Below are positions 32,180 through 43,018 of a DNA stretch of 64,000 bases, one piece after another. Source of the stretch: Diplodia intermedia (Eukaryota; Ascomycota; Dothideomycetes; Botryosphaeriales; Botryosphaeriaceae); the NCBI GenBank assembly GCA_021495925.1, contig JAKEKT010000035.1:1-64000 (forward strand). Reading direction: 5' to 3'. Positions within the stretch are counted from its first letter, which is position 1, and each line of letters opens with the position of its first letter. Made by a program: the position numbers and the translations under genes. The notes under the pieces were generated by a model, which worked only from the letters and a program-made list of their open reading frames with translations, had not been told where the DNA came from and ran no database searches.

Positions 32180-33698
32180 GAAAGCAAAGGGTTCGGGTGA
32201 ATGGCCAATAGCTGGTTGTATTGTATCGGTATGGTTTGCTCGCCGGAGTGACGTAGCCGCGCAAACCGAGTGGTTGGTTGGTAGAAGGTGCTGGCGAAGA
32301 GTGAGAGAATTGGAGATCTTTGGGTCTTCGGGTTGCTCGTAGATACGTGCGGTTGTTGGATGGTGTGCGAAGGAGGAAGAGGACAGGCTGCATCGATTTA
32401 ACTTGGACCCTCGCCTTGTGCCTCCTACGCATGCAGGGTCCATTTGCTACTGCCCTCAATGGTCATGGCAGTTGCATCGGCTGCCCAACCATTTTCGTTG
32501 CTGAGGGCATTACGCATTCAAGTCTCTACGAACTTTCTATATGGCCCTTGCTGTAGTGGCTCCTTCTTGCCATACCAGGTGAGCTGACCGCGTACCCGTT
32601 GGACAGCTGAGAGTTCATGCCTTTATACCAGATATGATGGACGGATTGCCGCTGGAATGCTGACACTGACACCTGCGAAAAAAAAAAAGGCTGATTCTTG
32701 GCCTTGAAACAAGGGCGACCAGAGCATGTCCGTTGTACCGCCGGTGCATTAGCAATGAATGGCAACCGAACCATGCACACCACACCGAGGCTGTTGTAGC
32801 CGCAGCTATCACAAAAGCACCCCCACAGCAAGGTCTCCCATTGTAAAAACGTCGCAGAAACTTTCATTCTTCCGTCCTCGCCAAGATATCCTTTCGGCTG
32901 TTGTTTCCTAGGCAATCAAAGCAGATTTCAGCATGTAAATGTACGCTTCAAAATCGAACAATAGCGTGCAAAAAGAGTGAGGTAGAGCATTATATTCCTG
33001 GGAAGGCGTGGTTGGGAAAGACAGATTGGTCGGTGGCAAATAAGGCAGGGCGTGTAGCCTCCAGCCCCAACCATCAGGTTGCTGTGGTGAGAGAGAGTGG
33101 TTTCCCCGGAGCTGACTCAAGGGTCTGTCGGGAGCCTTTGTTCCCTGGGCATTCCGATGCACACTTGGATCTTGGCTCACGAGAAGACGTTGTATGCTGG
33201 TGACGATGGCAACGAGGACAACGATCAAGGGAATCGGCCATCCAAAGCATGGTGCAAGCTTGCGCAAATTGGCTTTGTGGGGCAACGTCCCTGTCGATCC
33301 GCGTATGAAAAGCCGGCGTCCATGAGGCAGGCGCCTTGGCTAGGCGGCGGCTGCGGAGAGGCGGAGAGATGTTGAAACCGGCGAAGGCGACGGCTTGGCC
33401 TGAAGTGGAAGGCAGGGTGGGAATAGCGGCAGCAGGTTGGCCAGTCAAAACGGGATGGGTGCGGACACGGAGGATGGGCGGGCGGGTGGTGATGTCAAGT
33501 GGTTGCCGGGTCAACGCTTTGTTTGCGGCTGCAACTTTTTTGGCGGGCCGCGGCTGGGGAGGAGCTCCTGCCATAAAGTCTCCGCCGCAGTCTGCTCTTC
33601 TCGCAGACCCAACACGCTTCTCTGCTGCCCACTCTCGATTCAATTCAACCCGCTGCATACATACCATACCAGCCCAGCTACTCTACCACCGCATCACA
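32180..33698. other. Intergenic region, no gene recognised
   Basis: About 1.5 kb between divergent genes. It includes the probable 5' leader of the BTB-like gene, an A-run near 32680, and the GC-rich promoter of the Spo12 gene with a CT-rich leader. No other coding signal is seen. Confidence 0.5.
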
Positions 33699-34170
33699 AT
33701 GTCTGCCAACGTCCTCGCCCAACGCGACGCCAACCAGCAGCTCGGCCAGTCGGTCGACGACGCCAAGCCCAAGTCGCTGGAGTACCACCGCCAGATGCTC
33801 GAGTCGCGCCTCAAGAGCGGCCAGTGAGTCTTCGATTTCCCCCATTAACGAAACTGATCCGACGAGACTAAAGGTTGGACCCTCCCCCCAGGATCGACGA
33901 GCAGAAGTACGTCTCGCCCTCGGACGGCATTCAATCGCCCGCCACCCAGAAGCTTGCCGCCTTCAAGAACAAGCACGGCCTTCAGAAGTAAGCCAATCGC
34001 CCGTCTCCGCCCATCCGCAGCCATGCTGACGATTGCGCTGCAGGTCCAAGCCCAAGACCCTCTTCGGCAAGATGAGCGCCCGCAACATGGAGAACGCCGG
34101 CAAAGGCCCCGCCATGTTCGCCGACATCCCCCAGAAGAACACCCAGACCACCAACACCCAGTCGTCGTAG
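33699..34170 (+). CDS. SPO12: Spo12 family protein
   Basis: Three exons, 33699-33823, 33892-33987 and 34044-34170, 115 residues. The Spo12 core is clear: YVSPSDGIQSPATQKLAAFKNKH, then KSKPKTLFGKM across the second junction. Spo12 is a short nuclear/nucleolar regulator of mitotic exit, acting in the FEAR pathway in yeast to help release Cdc14. The Ser in the SPSD and SPAT contexts are conserved CDK-type sites. The first intron has two in-frame acceptors 18 bases apart; the one after CCCCCCAG is chosen because a CTAA branch lies just upstream. Small exons explain why the gene is easily missed. Confidence 0.9.
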
Positions 34171-34624
34171 ACGCATGTTGCATCTCGGCTTGCTGCATCG
34201 GACAAGCACTGCACGATGACATCTTCTGGCACTCGCAACCGCTGCTCCCGAGCGACACGGCAGGGAAGCCAGGCTGCGGGGCGTCACTGTAATACTATAC
34301 TCTTGGGTCTGGGCTCGGTTGGATGGTCAATGGTTATTTTACGGCGCTATGATACCCGGACACGACATTCTGGGATGGGGTCGCCCATCCATCACTAGGG
34401 TTCTTATGGTGGGCATTGGCGCATTGGATTTTCTCCTTCTTCTCGGGCATAGCCACAGGACAATGGTAGCCCGCAGAGTCAGATTTACGAATTGACAAGT
34501 CTTCTTCGCTTGATGTTGAATGCCGTGCTGCGTGCCGGAGATGAGCCGCTGCCGCCGTGGTGTTGAGCTTCCCCGCGTCTGCTGTGCGCGCACCCCACTC
34601 TGCACCCACCGCCATGCCGCCCTC
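34171..34624. other. Intergenic region between SPO12 and ureF
   Basis: 454 bases holding the Spo12 3' UTR and the short promoter of the next gene. No further feature is recognised. Confidence 0.45.
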
Positions 34625-35630
34625 ATGGACCTTCACAATAGCGACCAGCAAGCTCTCCAAGACGAGATAGCTGACCTCGAGCGTCGCCTCAAGCATGCGA
34701 AAAGCCAACTGAGAGCCCCGCCGTCGCCCAGCGACTCGGGCACTCTATCTGTCTCGACGGCTTCGCGCGCTCTAACGCCGCCGCCGCCGAGTCCACCCAG
34801 TGATGCAGGCACGCCGTCCGCGCCCATCCCCCTCATATACATTGCATTGACATGTTGCTGCAGCGCTGCACACGCTCCTCCTGCTAGCCGACTCGGCATT
34901 GCCGCTGGGCTCGTTCGCCTTCAGCAGCGGCCTTGAGTCGTACCTCGCCCATCACCGGCCTGCAACCGCGTCGGCCTCGCAAGTGCCGGCCTTCCACCAC
35001 TTCCTCCGCCTCTCCCTCCACACCCTTGCCAGCACCGCCTTGCCCTACGTCCTCGCCGGCCACCGCAGCCCGCACCTCATCGAGACGCTCGACAACGACC
35101 TCGACGCCAGCACGCCCTGCACCGTCGCCCGCCGCGCCAGCGTTGCCCAGGGCCGCGCCCTGCTCGCTGTATGGGACCGCAGTTTCAAGAACACGTATCA
35201 ACATCAGCAATCCGCTTCCTCGTCGGCCGGCGAAGATGACAATGGCATTGGGGATGCCCTCGCCGCCCTCGCCCGCTTCCAGGCCGCCCTCCGCGCCGCC
35301 ACGCGTGCCACGCCGCTGCCGCCGAACGCCCACCTCGCGCCGCTCTGGGGCCTGCTCACGCGCGTGCTCGGCGTCGACCCGCACGAGGCGGCGTACCTGT
35401 TCCTGTTCTCGCATGCGCGTACCGTGACGTCGGCGGCGGTGCGGGCCAGCGTGCTGGGGCCGTACCAGGCGCAGGCGGTGCTGGCGGACGCGGGGCTGAG
35501 GGAGCGGGTCGGCGGGTTGGTGAAGGAGTTCTGGGACACTCCCGTGGAGGATGCGGGGCAGAGCGTGCCGGTTATGGATTTGTGGGTGGGGAGACATGAG
35601 AAGTTGTATAGTCGCATTTTCAATTCGTAG
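34625..35630 (+). CDS. ureF: Urease accessory protein UreF
   Basis: Two exons, 34625-34799 and 34864-35630, 313 residues. Exon 1 encodes a fungal N-terminal extension with a short coiled coil (LQDEIADLERRLKHAKSQL) and a Ser/Pro linker. The intron (GTGATG donor) joins to LHTLLLLADSALPLGSFAFSSGLESYLAHH, the hallmark UreF opening. The family's helical domain continues to the C-terminus (LFLFSHARTVTSAAVRASVLGPYQAQAVL; ending DLWVGRHEKLYSRIFNS). UreF binds UreD and UreG and guides carbamylation and nickel insertion into apo-urease in the cytosol. No other urease gene is in this window, as usual for dispersed fungal urease genes. A nearby GT could serve as donor and would change the linker slightly. 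Confidence 0.92.
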
Positions 35631-36759
35631 AGCTTCTGGCTACTAGTGCAGTCCCAAAATATTGAGTGGTCACTGATGCTTGATCCATGCATGTCGTCAG
35701 CGTTACGCGTCGCGTTGCACCGCCTGTGTAGTTTTTATCTGTTCTCCACACTGACATACATCGTGGGCTGCAAAAGAAATTACTCTTCTCCCTAAGCATA
35801 TCGAGCCTGAACTACGTGTGCAGCCAATGTTTGCTTCAAGTGGCCGCGCACATTGCGATTTTTCGCATGGCACGAAAGGTAAATTTTCTATTAAGATGCA
35901 GCTGTTACAACACCACCTATCTTGCCATGACATCTTCTTGCTAAAGACTGCCTCTGGTCGAATGTATGCACGTGCGTTCAAGCAAATTGACGTAACAAAT
36001 GACCCGCAAATAAAGCCAGCTCAAGTCCCCTGCCAATGCACACAACCCCTGCATGATTTTCCCTCCACTATCTGCTGCTCCTTATTCGTCGTCAGACACA
36101 CTCGAGCTGCATTGGGAATGCCGAGAAGGCGAAGTGGAAGAGATAACATCATTGCATCGCAGACCCCAGCTGCATGCGCTGACAGCATTATTATTTGCAG
36201 GCAGTGGTACTGGCTCAGAAGGCAACCGAGCCCACTGCCGGCTTGTACATAGTGCTTACATGCATGCGATGCGGCCTCGTCCGGGCATGCTGGCGAATCA
36301 TGCTCGCACCGCTGGCGAAGATCCACAGCCCCCGCACGTCCCGAGCCAGCCCTCATTGCCAAAGAGGGTCATCAGAGCGTGCGCCCAGTCTGGCAAGCGC
36401 CCTCGAACTGAATCATTGCAAAACAACCACTATCCTGCAGCACATGAGCTATCCAATCGTTTGTATTTGCGTACACACTGTCGTGACAAAAAGGCTTGCC
36501 CATTGCCATTTTGGGGCAGTAGACGTCGTGATTCCTGCATACAGGCCCTCGGCGAGATAGAGATGCAGCTTACATGCTTGTCGTGCAGCACTTTTGGCCC
36601 CCTCACATTTCTTTTCCCCGATACCGAGGTCCTGATCCGCGTGTGCGCTGGGACCGAAAAATTGTACTTAAGGGTTGGCCGTGTAAGATGACGGCAGCAA
36701 TTAGCCATTCTCTGCTTCGTCGAATCGCTGTGCTTCGCGCGACTGCTCTACCTTCCATC
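35631..36759. other. Intergenic region upstream of the P450
   Basis: About 1.1 kb without a recognised gene. An ATG at 36688 in frame with the P450 lies at its right edge and is treated as part of the leader. Confidence 0.5.
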
Positions 36760-38545
36760 ATGACGGCCAAGGAATCCATCTCGACCGCTGCATCGCTCCT
36801 GAGACCTTACTGGGCTTATTTGTTACTTGCTCTACTCGCTGTTCGCCTGCTGCACAACAAGTTCAGACCCGGTCTGAGAAGCATTCCCGGTCCACCCGTC
36901 GCTGCGTATACGGGGCTCTGGCGCTTTTTTGATGTCGCCAAGGGACAGGCGCACTGGACGCACATCAACCTGCACAAGAAGTACGGGCCACTCGTGAGAA
37001 TTGGGCCCAACCACGTTTCGGTCGGAGACCCCAAGGAGATAGCAAACATCTATGGCTTGAACAAGGGATACACAAAGGTACGTAGCCCCGACACGGCTTC
37101 CCACACACGCTGACAAGTTCCAGTCTGGTTTCTATCCGATTCAGAGCATCAGCTGGCACAAGCAACCGCAGATGAACATCTTCTCCACCCGGGACGAGAA
37201 ATACCACCACGACCAGAAGCGTCCCATCGCCTCCGCCTACAGTTTAACCTCGCTACTGGCCAAGGAAGACGCCATCGACTCATGCTCCAGATTGTTCATG
37301 CAGCAGCTTGGATCGTTCGCCGACAAGAACAAACCCGTCGATCTGGGGCAATGGCTGCAGTACTATGCCTTCGACGTCATCGGCGAGCTCAGCTTCGCGA
37401 GAAAACTGGGTTTCCTGCAAGCAGGCACCGACGTCGACGGCATGATGGAGACGATCGCCGGCATCCTTGTAAGTCATCAGGCAACTCTTCCCCACAAAGC
37501 CCAGTGTGGGGCAGCCCCCAATCTCAACAGCAGCTAACCATCATCGATCGCCCGCGCAAAGGTCTACGCCTCCCTCTGCGGCCAGCTGCCAGAATGGCAC
37601 CCCTTCCTGCTCGGCAACCCGCTCTTCCCCATCCTGCTCCCGTCGATGGAGTCCTGGAACTCGGTGCTGACCTTCACGCTCAAGGCCGTCAACACGGCGC
37701 TGACGACGTCGACGGCGGCGGAGCCGACGGCGGGGGAGGCGCTGCTCAAGCGCGACGGCGACGTCTCGGCCGCGGCGCTCGCGGCGCTCGACGCCAGGGG
37801 CGACATGCTCTCGCGCTGGTCGGCGCTGCGGCTCGCGGACCCGCCGCGCGTGACGACGCGCGACATGGTCGTGCACCTGTCGACCAACGTCTTCGCGGGC
37901 AGCGACACGACGGCCATCGCGCTGCGGGCCATCCTGTACTTCCTGCTCAAGAACCCGCGCGCCATGCGCGCCCTGGTCGCCGAGATCGACGCCGCGGACG
38001 CGGCCGGGCTGTTCGCGGCGGCGAGGGGCGGCGGCGGCGGCGGGGTGGTGAGCTATCGCGAGGCGACGACGCACCTGCCGTACCTCGACGCCGTCGTCAG
38101 GGAGGCGCTGCGGCTGCATCCGAGCGTCGGGCTGCTGCTGGAGCGCGTGGTGCCGCCGGCGGGCGCCGAGATTTGCGGGCGGTGGATCCCCGGCGGCACG
38201 GTGGTGGGCGTGAATGCGTGGGTGACGCAGCACGACGGCCGGGTGTTTGCCGAGCCCGAGCGGTTCTGGCCGGAGCGCTGGCTGCAGGCGGGCGAGGCGG
38301 AGAGGAAGCGGATGGACGCGAGCTTTTTGGCTTTCGGCGCCGGCAGCCGGACGTGTTTGGGCAAGCACATTTCCATGATGGAGATGATGAAGGTGGTGCC
38401 GCAGCTGCTGCGCGAGTTCGAGGTCGAGCTGGAGGGAGGGGCTGGGCGGGAGTGGAAGGTGAAGAACAGGTGGTTTGTGCAGCAGGAGGGGTTGATCTGC
38501 GCCTTGAGGAGGAGGGAGAGGAAGGGAGAGAAGTCTGAGGCGTGA
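36760..38545 (+). CDS. Cytochrome P450, pisatin-demethylase-like
   Basis: Three exons, 36760-37077, 37124-37468 and 37562-38545, 548 residues. The ATG at 36760 places one membrane anchor (about residues 18-34) right at the N-terminus; an in-frame ATG at 36688 would add 24 residues. PGPPVAAYTGLWRFFDV, KYGPLVRIGPNHVSV and YSLTSLLAKEDAIDSC are typical of the pisatin-demethylase-like group of fungal P450s. The oxygen-binding I-helix is AGSDTTAIAL, the ExxR is EALR, and the heme loop FGAGSRTCLGKHI (about 479-491) contains the ligand cysteine. It is a monooxygenase of the ER membrane that needs a P450 reductase; the substrate is unknown. Exon 3 is extremely GC-rich and carries a six-glycine insertion. 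No biosynthetic backbone gene is adjacent. Confidence 0.93.
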
Positions 38546-40131
38546 GGGTTAAGCTTTACTGTTGGTGACATGTCTACTTCGTCTTCGCCCCCCCAAGCAT
38601 CTGTCCAGCGAAGACATGGGGCGCCAACTGCGTGCGCGCCGGCGCCGATCGTCGACCTTGGCCCCTTCCCTCGAGCTTGATATCCCAGTACCAGCGGAGG
38701 GACACAAAGACAGGGCTGGCACAAGACGAGGTGTGATTCTCTCTCGTCCGGAGGGGGTTTTGCGTGAAACGCGGGAACGCTAGGTGCTGCGAAGGAGATG
38801 GCGTATATGTCAACGCACCTTGAGCCAAGGTTAGCAAATTATTGTAGCATGTCTACGCGCCAAGCATGGACCGCTGTTCACAGTGTTGATGATCATGATC
38901 CAGGGTGGAGGGCTCGCAGCCTCGCATCCGCCAACCAGCAAGCCAGCCCGGCTTCCAGTATCCCAGGCAGAGTATTGCCCGACATGCGACAGAAGCTACG
39001 ATGCGAAAGGACGAGATCCGGGGCAGGTAAGGCGAGGGCGAGGTGGGTTTAGAGTTGGAGCGAGGGAGCGTGGCGCGTCTCGGTCGCACTCGGTGAGACT
39101 CAAGGAATGACAGGGATCTGCTTGCAGCCAATCAGCGTCGTCTATTCCGAGCATGCTAGACGTCAAGAAAGCAGCCCGTCAAGCTCGCTGTTCACCATGG
39201 TCGCTCTGAGCCTGGCTGTGGTGTGCATTGGGCTGCCGCGTCCTAGCCGCTCTCAATGCCGCCCGCCGGGCTCCTCGTTGCCACCTGTCGGGCGTCCCGA
39301 GCGTGCTTCTGTTAAGTAGCATAGAGTCTTAATCGACCTTGTTGGCCCGGCTGTCTTAGTATGAAGGCTTCACGGTGTTGAGCGACCGTACCGGGCTTCC
39401 TGTGTGCTGCTGCGCCCGAGCCTGCGGCCTTAGGCCGTGCGTAGGCCCCAAAGGCAGCGCTCACAGCGAAGTGTTTCCAGCAGAATTTCCACAGCGCACG
39501 CACTCATATCTGCTTCACAGAGACGTTGCATTGTAGTCTATCCAAGTAGTATTTATGTTGTATACGCCAATGCGGTTTTCAATTGAGGCCTGAAGGGCTT
39601 CGTGGTGCAGCTGGGAGCGCTTGAGCAGCCATAAAGGCAGGCTCGGGATTCACTCACTCGTGCCATTCTGGGATGGCTATTCTGTCCGCGCCGAATCTCT
39701 CGCTCGAGGCATCTGCATTGTAGGGCATTCTCGACGCGTTGTTGTCAATGTGCCTCGCTGGCGGACGGGCGGGCGGGCGGGCAGGTAGAAGGCTGCGGCT
39801 GGGGAGACCAGCAGGACTCCAGTGAGTGACCGCTCGGACTCTGCGTGATAGGGGAGCTGTCGCCACGGTGCCTGAGCATCGGGACACTGGAGACGCGTTG
39901 TTCGAGGTGTTGAGCGGCGGGCTTCCTGCTGGCTGCACCTTCCACACCCCCTCCCCGCCCGCCACAGCGCACCTGCCGCGAGGGTTGCAGATGGGTGCGG
40001 CATCTTCAGACCCAGTCCGCGGAGCATTTAGCAACCTCTCCCAGGCCTTCTCGCCGTGGCTCCCAAATGCCCTTCTGCCTGCCTGCGCGCTGCCCGCCGC
40101 CTCAGGCCTCATCCGCGCCTTCGCCGACCCT

Positions 40132-40236
40132 TACCGCCCATCCAATATGGCAAAGCCTGCCATACCCTGAGCCTACCGCCCGTTCAATGCGGGAAAGTCT
40201 GCCAGACCCTGACTTCAATGGGGGAAAGCCTGCCAT
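40132..40236 (+). repeat. Diverged 42-base tandem repeat in a promoter
   Basis: Two copies start at 40132 and 40174 (TACCGCCC...CAATRYGG...AAAGYCTGCCA.ACCCTGA) and a third partial copy starts at 40214 (TTCAATGGGGGAAAGCCTGCCA). Copies match at most positions. The block ends about 35 bases before the TATA box at 40271, so it may be a multi-site regulator-binding array. Confidence 0.7.
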
Positions 40237-40270
40237 CGTTTCCATAGCGACGACTGTTAGCGGCACCGAC

Positions 40271-40278
40271 TATATAAG
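40271..40278 (+). promoter_or_regulatory. TATA box of the small-protein gene
   Basis: A canonical TATATAAG, 183 bases before the ATG at 40461, followed by a CT/CA-rich leader typical of strongly expressed fungal genes. It is the best TATA match on this part of the window. Confidence 0.6.
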
Positions 40279-40460
40279 TCCTCGCTCTCCCTGCCCTTCT
40301 CTTGTTTTCTTCTTCACCCGTCACCACAACACCACTCCCATCACCATCCTCAACCACAACCACCATCCTCTCCCATCTCTCCACCATCCACATCCAAATC
40401 CACTTACTCACCCACTCTCAGTAAAACTTTTTTACTAACTTTTTTTTTCTCTAGATCACA

Positions 40461-40760
40461 ATGGGAAGCTGCTGCTCCCGTTGCCCCCGCTCCTCCTCCT
40501 CCTCCTCCTCCTCCTCCTCCTCCTCCGCCCCGGCGGGCTTCCGTCCTCCTCCTCCCCCCCACGAAGCCGCCGCCCGCTCGCTCCGCCGCTCCGCTCCCGT
40601 CCCTCCCTCCATCCTTCGTTTGCCGCCGCCGCCGGCCGCCGCTCCTTCGCCGCCCTCCTCGCTCGCTCCCCGCCGCGCCCGCCGAGTCCGTTTCGCCGAA
40701 ACGGTCGAATACTCCGCGACGCCGCCGCCGATCGTTTCCCGCGGTTTTGTCCACTGGTGA
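40461..40760 (+). CDS. Small protein with MGSCC acylation motif and RVRF motif
   Basis: Single exon, 99 residues. I do not recognise a characterised homologue. The N-terminus MGSCCS fits a myristoylation site (Gly2) followed by palmitoylatable Cys4 and Cys5. A run of 12 serines and Pro-rich stretches follow. The C-terminal 30 residues (RRVRFAETVEYSATPPP, then SRGFVHW) look conserved and contain RVRF, a match to the RVxF docking motif for protein phosphatase 1. A TATA box, a pyrimidine-rich leader and an acceptor-like CTCTAG seven bases before the ATG support a real transcript, possibly with a leader intron. Membrane attachment and phosphatase binding are inferences. The serine run is encoded by a TCC microsatellite. 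Confidence 0.55.
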   Translation: MGSCCSRCPRSSSSSSSSSSSSAPAGFRPPPPPHEAAARSLRRSAPVPPSILRLPPPPAAAPSPPSSLAPRRARRVRFAETVEYSATPPPIVSRGFVHW

Positions 40761-40865
40761 TATGTGAGTCTCTCTTTTTCTTTTCCTTCCTTCAGTCTTT
40801 TCTGTCCCAGTAGTTAGTGTGTTGCGTCTCTTGTTTTTGTTTTTCTGGCGTGTTGGAGCACCGGG

Positions 40866-40952
40866 GTTCAGGTACTATTCCTGTTTGGATTTTTTGTTTT
40901 TGGATTGGGTTTCCTTTGTACTGGTGCAACGGTGTTCAGGTACTATTCCTGT
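40866..40952 (+). repeat. 19-base direct repeat, 68-base period
   Basis: GTTCAGGTACTATTCCTGT occurs exactly at 40866-40884 and 40934-40952, and the bases just before each copy are also similar. It lies just after the small-protein stop codon, probably inside its transcript. Confidence 0.75.
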
Positions 40953-40980
40953 CTCCTTCGTGGCTTTTTGTTTTGTTCTG

Positions 40981-41070
40981 GGTTTCTTTGGTTTGTCTTG
41001 TTTCAAAAGTTTTGTTTTGCTTTGGTTTGTTTTAAAAGTCTTGTTTTGCTTTGGTTTGTCTTGTTTGGTC
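40981..41070 (+). repeat. T/G-rich tandem repeat, about 30-base unit, three copies
   Basis: Three consecutive imperfect copies of a unit built around TTTTGCTTTGGTTTGTYTTGTTT. The strand composition (T and G, almost no C or A) is extreme. It encodes nothing plausible. Confidence 0.7.
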
Positions 41071-43018
41071 TTTGCTTCTACACTTTCACTGTACTTCATT
41101 CTCTTTTGCACTTGCACCTTCACTTAGCGTTTTGCATTCGTTTAGCTTTAGATACCCTCTTTCCTTTTGCGTTGTTTTACTAGCACTATACCCCATCTCT
41201 TTCTGGGCGTTGTGTTTTTCTGTAGCTAGGTACATAGTCACTAGTTACAAAAACAGAAAAAGAAAAAAAAAGAAGGAAAAAGGGAAAAACAAAAAAAAAT
41301 TGGAAAAATACAGAAACTTGTGGGAGAGGGGGGTGAGGGGGTGAGAGGTTGAGGTCATCGGGGCAAACAGAGCTCTGGGCTATACTCTGAGGTGTTGGGT
41401 GGTGGTGGTGGTTTGGGTAGATAGCGGATAGAATTCAGCGCTCGGCTCTGGTGTCCTTATGGCATGGGTCTGGCTGCTGCTTTTCGTCCATTACTTCTTC
41501 AATGCACATGGTGATACTTGACTTGATCATCCAGAGCTCTTATTCACCAACAAAGACCTTCCTTGTGTTGCATTGCCATTGATCCATTGTGATGCTTCTG
41601 TGGCGGTGTATCAGCATGCGTGTGTACAATCATAATAGGCCCGGTGTGGTGTTGGTTTTTTCTTTTTCTTTTTCACGTGTTCATGTTGAGAAGCATGAGC
41701 ACTCAAGGCAGAGGCCCGGATACAAATACATAGTAACAGTATACACAATGAACAAAGCTTGACTCTAAGCAGTTACTTCTACTACCAGCATCTGTGTATG
41801 TGCAAAACCGTCACGAGGCCAGTTTGAGCAGCATGCCACCAACCTTGGTTATTCAACGACAGCATGCACTACAACGCCATTGACCTGATTCTCTCGCACT
41901 TCTCAATCGACCAACATGTACACAGCAGCCGAGCCCACAGCTGCTGTATGACCTATCCGAGTCATACGCCATTCCGTCACGGCTAGCTCGGTGGTAGAGC
42001 GCCCCTTCCCGCGTCTGATTCAACAACCGCGGCTGGATCCACAGACACTGGGAGCGACTGCGAGGCTGAGTCCTACGGCCTTGTTCTGCTGCCTGCAGGC
42101 GCCAACCCAGCCCTTCGTGCCCTTCCTCCCCGGAATGCTTTGCCCGTCTCTTTGCGGGGGCTCGGCGGGCGCGTTGTTTTCGCGACAGGCGCTGGTGAGG
42201 CCTCTTGCCTCCTTGCATTGTGTCAAAGGTGGTGAACTGCGGTGTCCCGCCGCTCTTTGCCAGGCGTGTTCAGCGGCCGGTGCTGGCAGCGCGGGCTATG
42301 TCTGTGCGGCGCGCTGGCGGGTGCGCTGGGTGCTGTCACGCCATCGGCAGCGCTCAGGGTCTTCCTTCTGTGGCGGGCTCCGTCGGCGCGCTGCCGACCG
42401 CGCGGATTCGACCGGTATTCGACTTCGCCTTGTGCATCCAGCCGCTCCTCTGGCCTCGTGGGATGCTACCGTGCATTGGCCGTGTGTCATCGTGATGTTC
42501 TCTCGTGCTCTTGCGTTGGTTGTGTGCGCCTGGATTCGCCGCGTTGTGTCCCTGGCGCCTTCTCCGGCTGCTGCTGTGCGCGGGCTGAGCCAAACCCTCC
42601 AATGCAACTTTCTCGCCGTCCAGGCGTGGATGCCATCTTCTATGTCATTGTGATTACTGAAGTCTACTCGTTGTAGATGGATGGTCATAGCTAGTGGCAT
42701 TTCCCCCTTTTTCCGTCGGCTTGGGTTTACTTTCTCATGAAATACAGCACCAAGTCGATGCCTTACCTGCTAATCAGCATGCTCTGCCACACACTATGCA
42801 CATGGCTCAACTTTACACATGATTTGCAAATAGAGTGCCATTGCGGCCGAAGGGTAATTATGGAACATACCCGCCCATCTTCCAGACATGCTTTCGCACC
42901 CCCTGCGCCACCGTAGCAAAAAATAGCGTCAGTCAAGGTACCTGTCCATTTTGAACCTACCGCTTGCACATGCGCCGTATGTCTACAGTATCATTACAGA
43001 CTCGGGAGGGTATTCTTC

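Larger units (their letters stand above)
38546..40460. other. Intergenic region with promoter repeats of the small-protein gene
   Basis: About 1.9 kb. No gene is recognised. It contains a GGGC run (about 39766-39784), the 42-base tandem repeat listed separately, a TATA box at 40271 and a long CA/CT-rich leader ending in a CTAAC-T-run-CTAG acceptor-like signal just before the ATG at 40461. Confidence 0.5.
40761..43018. other. T-rich then GC-rich intergenic region
   Basis: About 2.2 kb. The first 300 bases are very T-rich on the plus strand with direct and tandem repeats, then an A-rich stretch (about 41245-41310). A GC-rich part (41990-42650) has long frames on several strands but no recognisable protein. 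A tRNA D-arm-like sequence lies at 41983-42002. Confidence 0.5.

Noticed and set aside
32180..32443. Extended N-terminus (88 residues) for the BTB-like gene
   Set aside because: An ATG exists at 32443, but the stretch reads like a translated pyrimidine-rich leader, so the inner ATG at 32179 was preferred. Not fully excluded.
33074..33667. 197-codon minus-strand frame upstream of SPO12
   Set aside because: It covers the SPO12 promoter and leader, and shows no conserved motif.
37282..38538. Long frames on both strands over P450 exon 3
   Set aside because: They overlap the I-helix, ExxR and heme loop of the P450 and are explained by extreme GC content.
41991..42653. 220-codon plus-strand frame in the 40.8-43.0 kb intergenic region
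   Set aside because: It starts at a non-ATG codon and has overlapping frames on other strands. No domain, signal peptide or splice support is seen.
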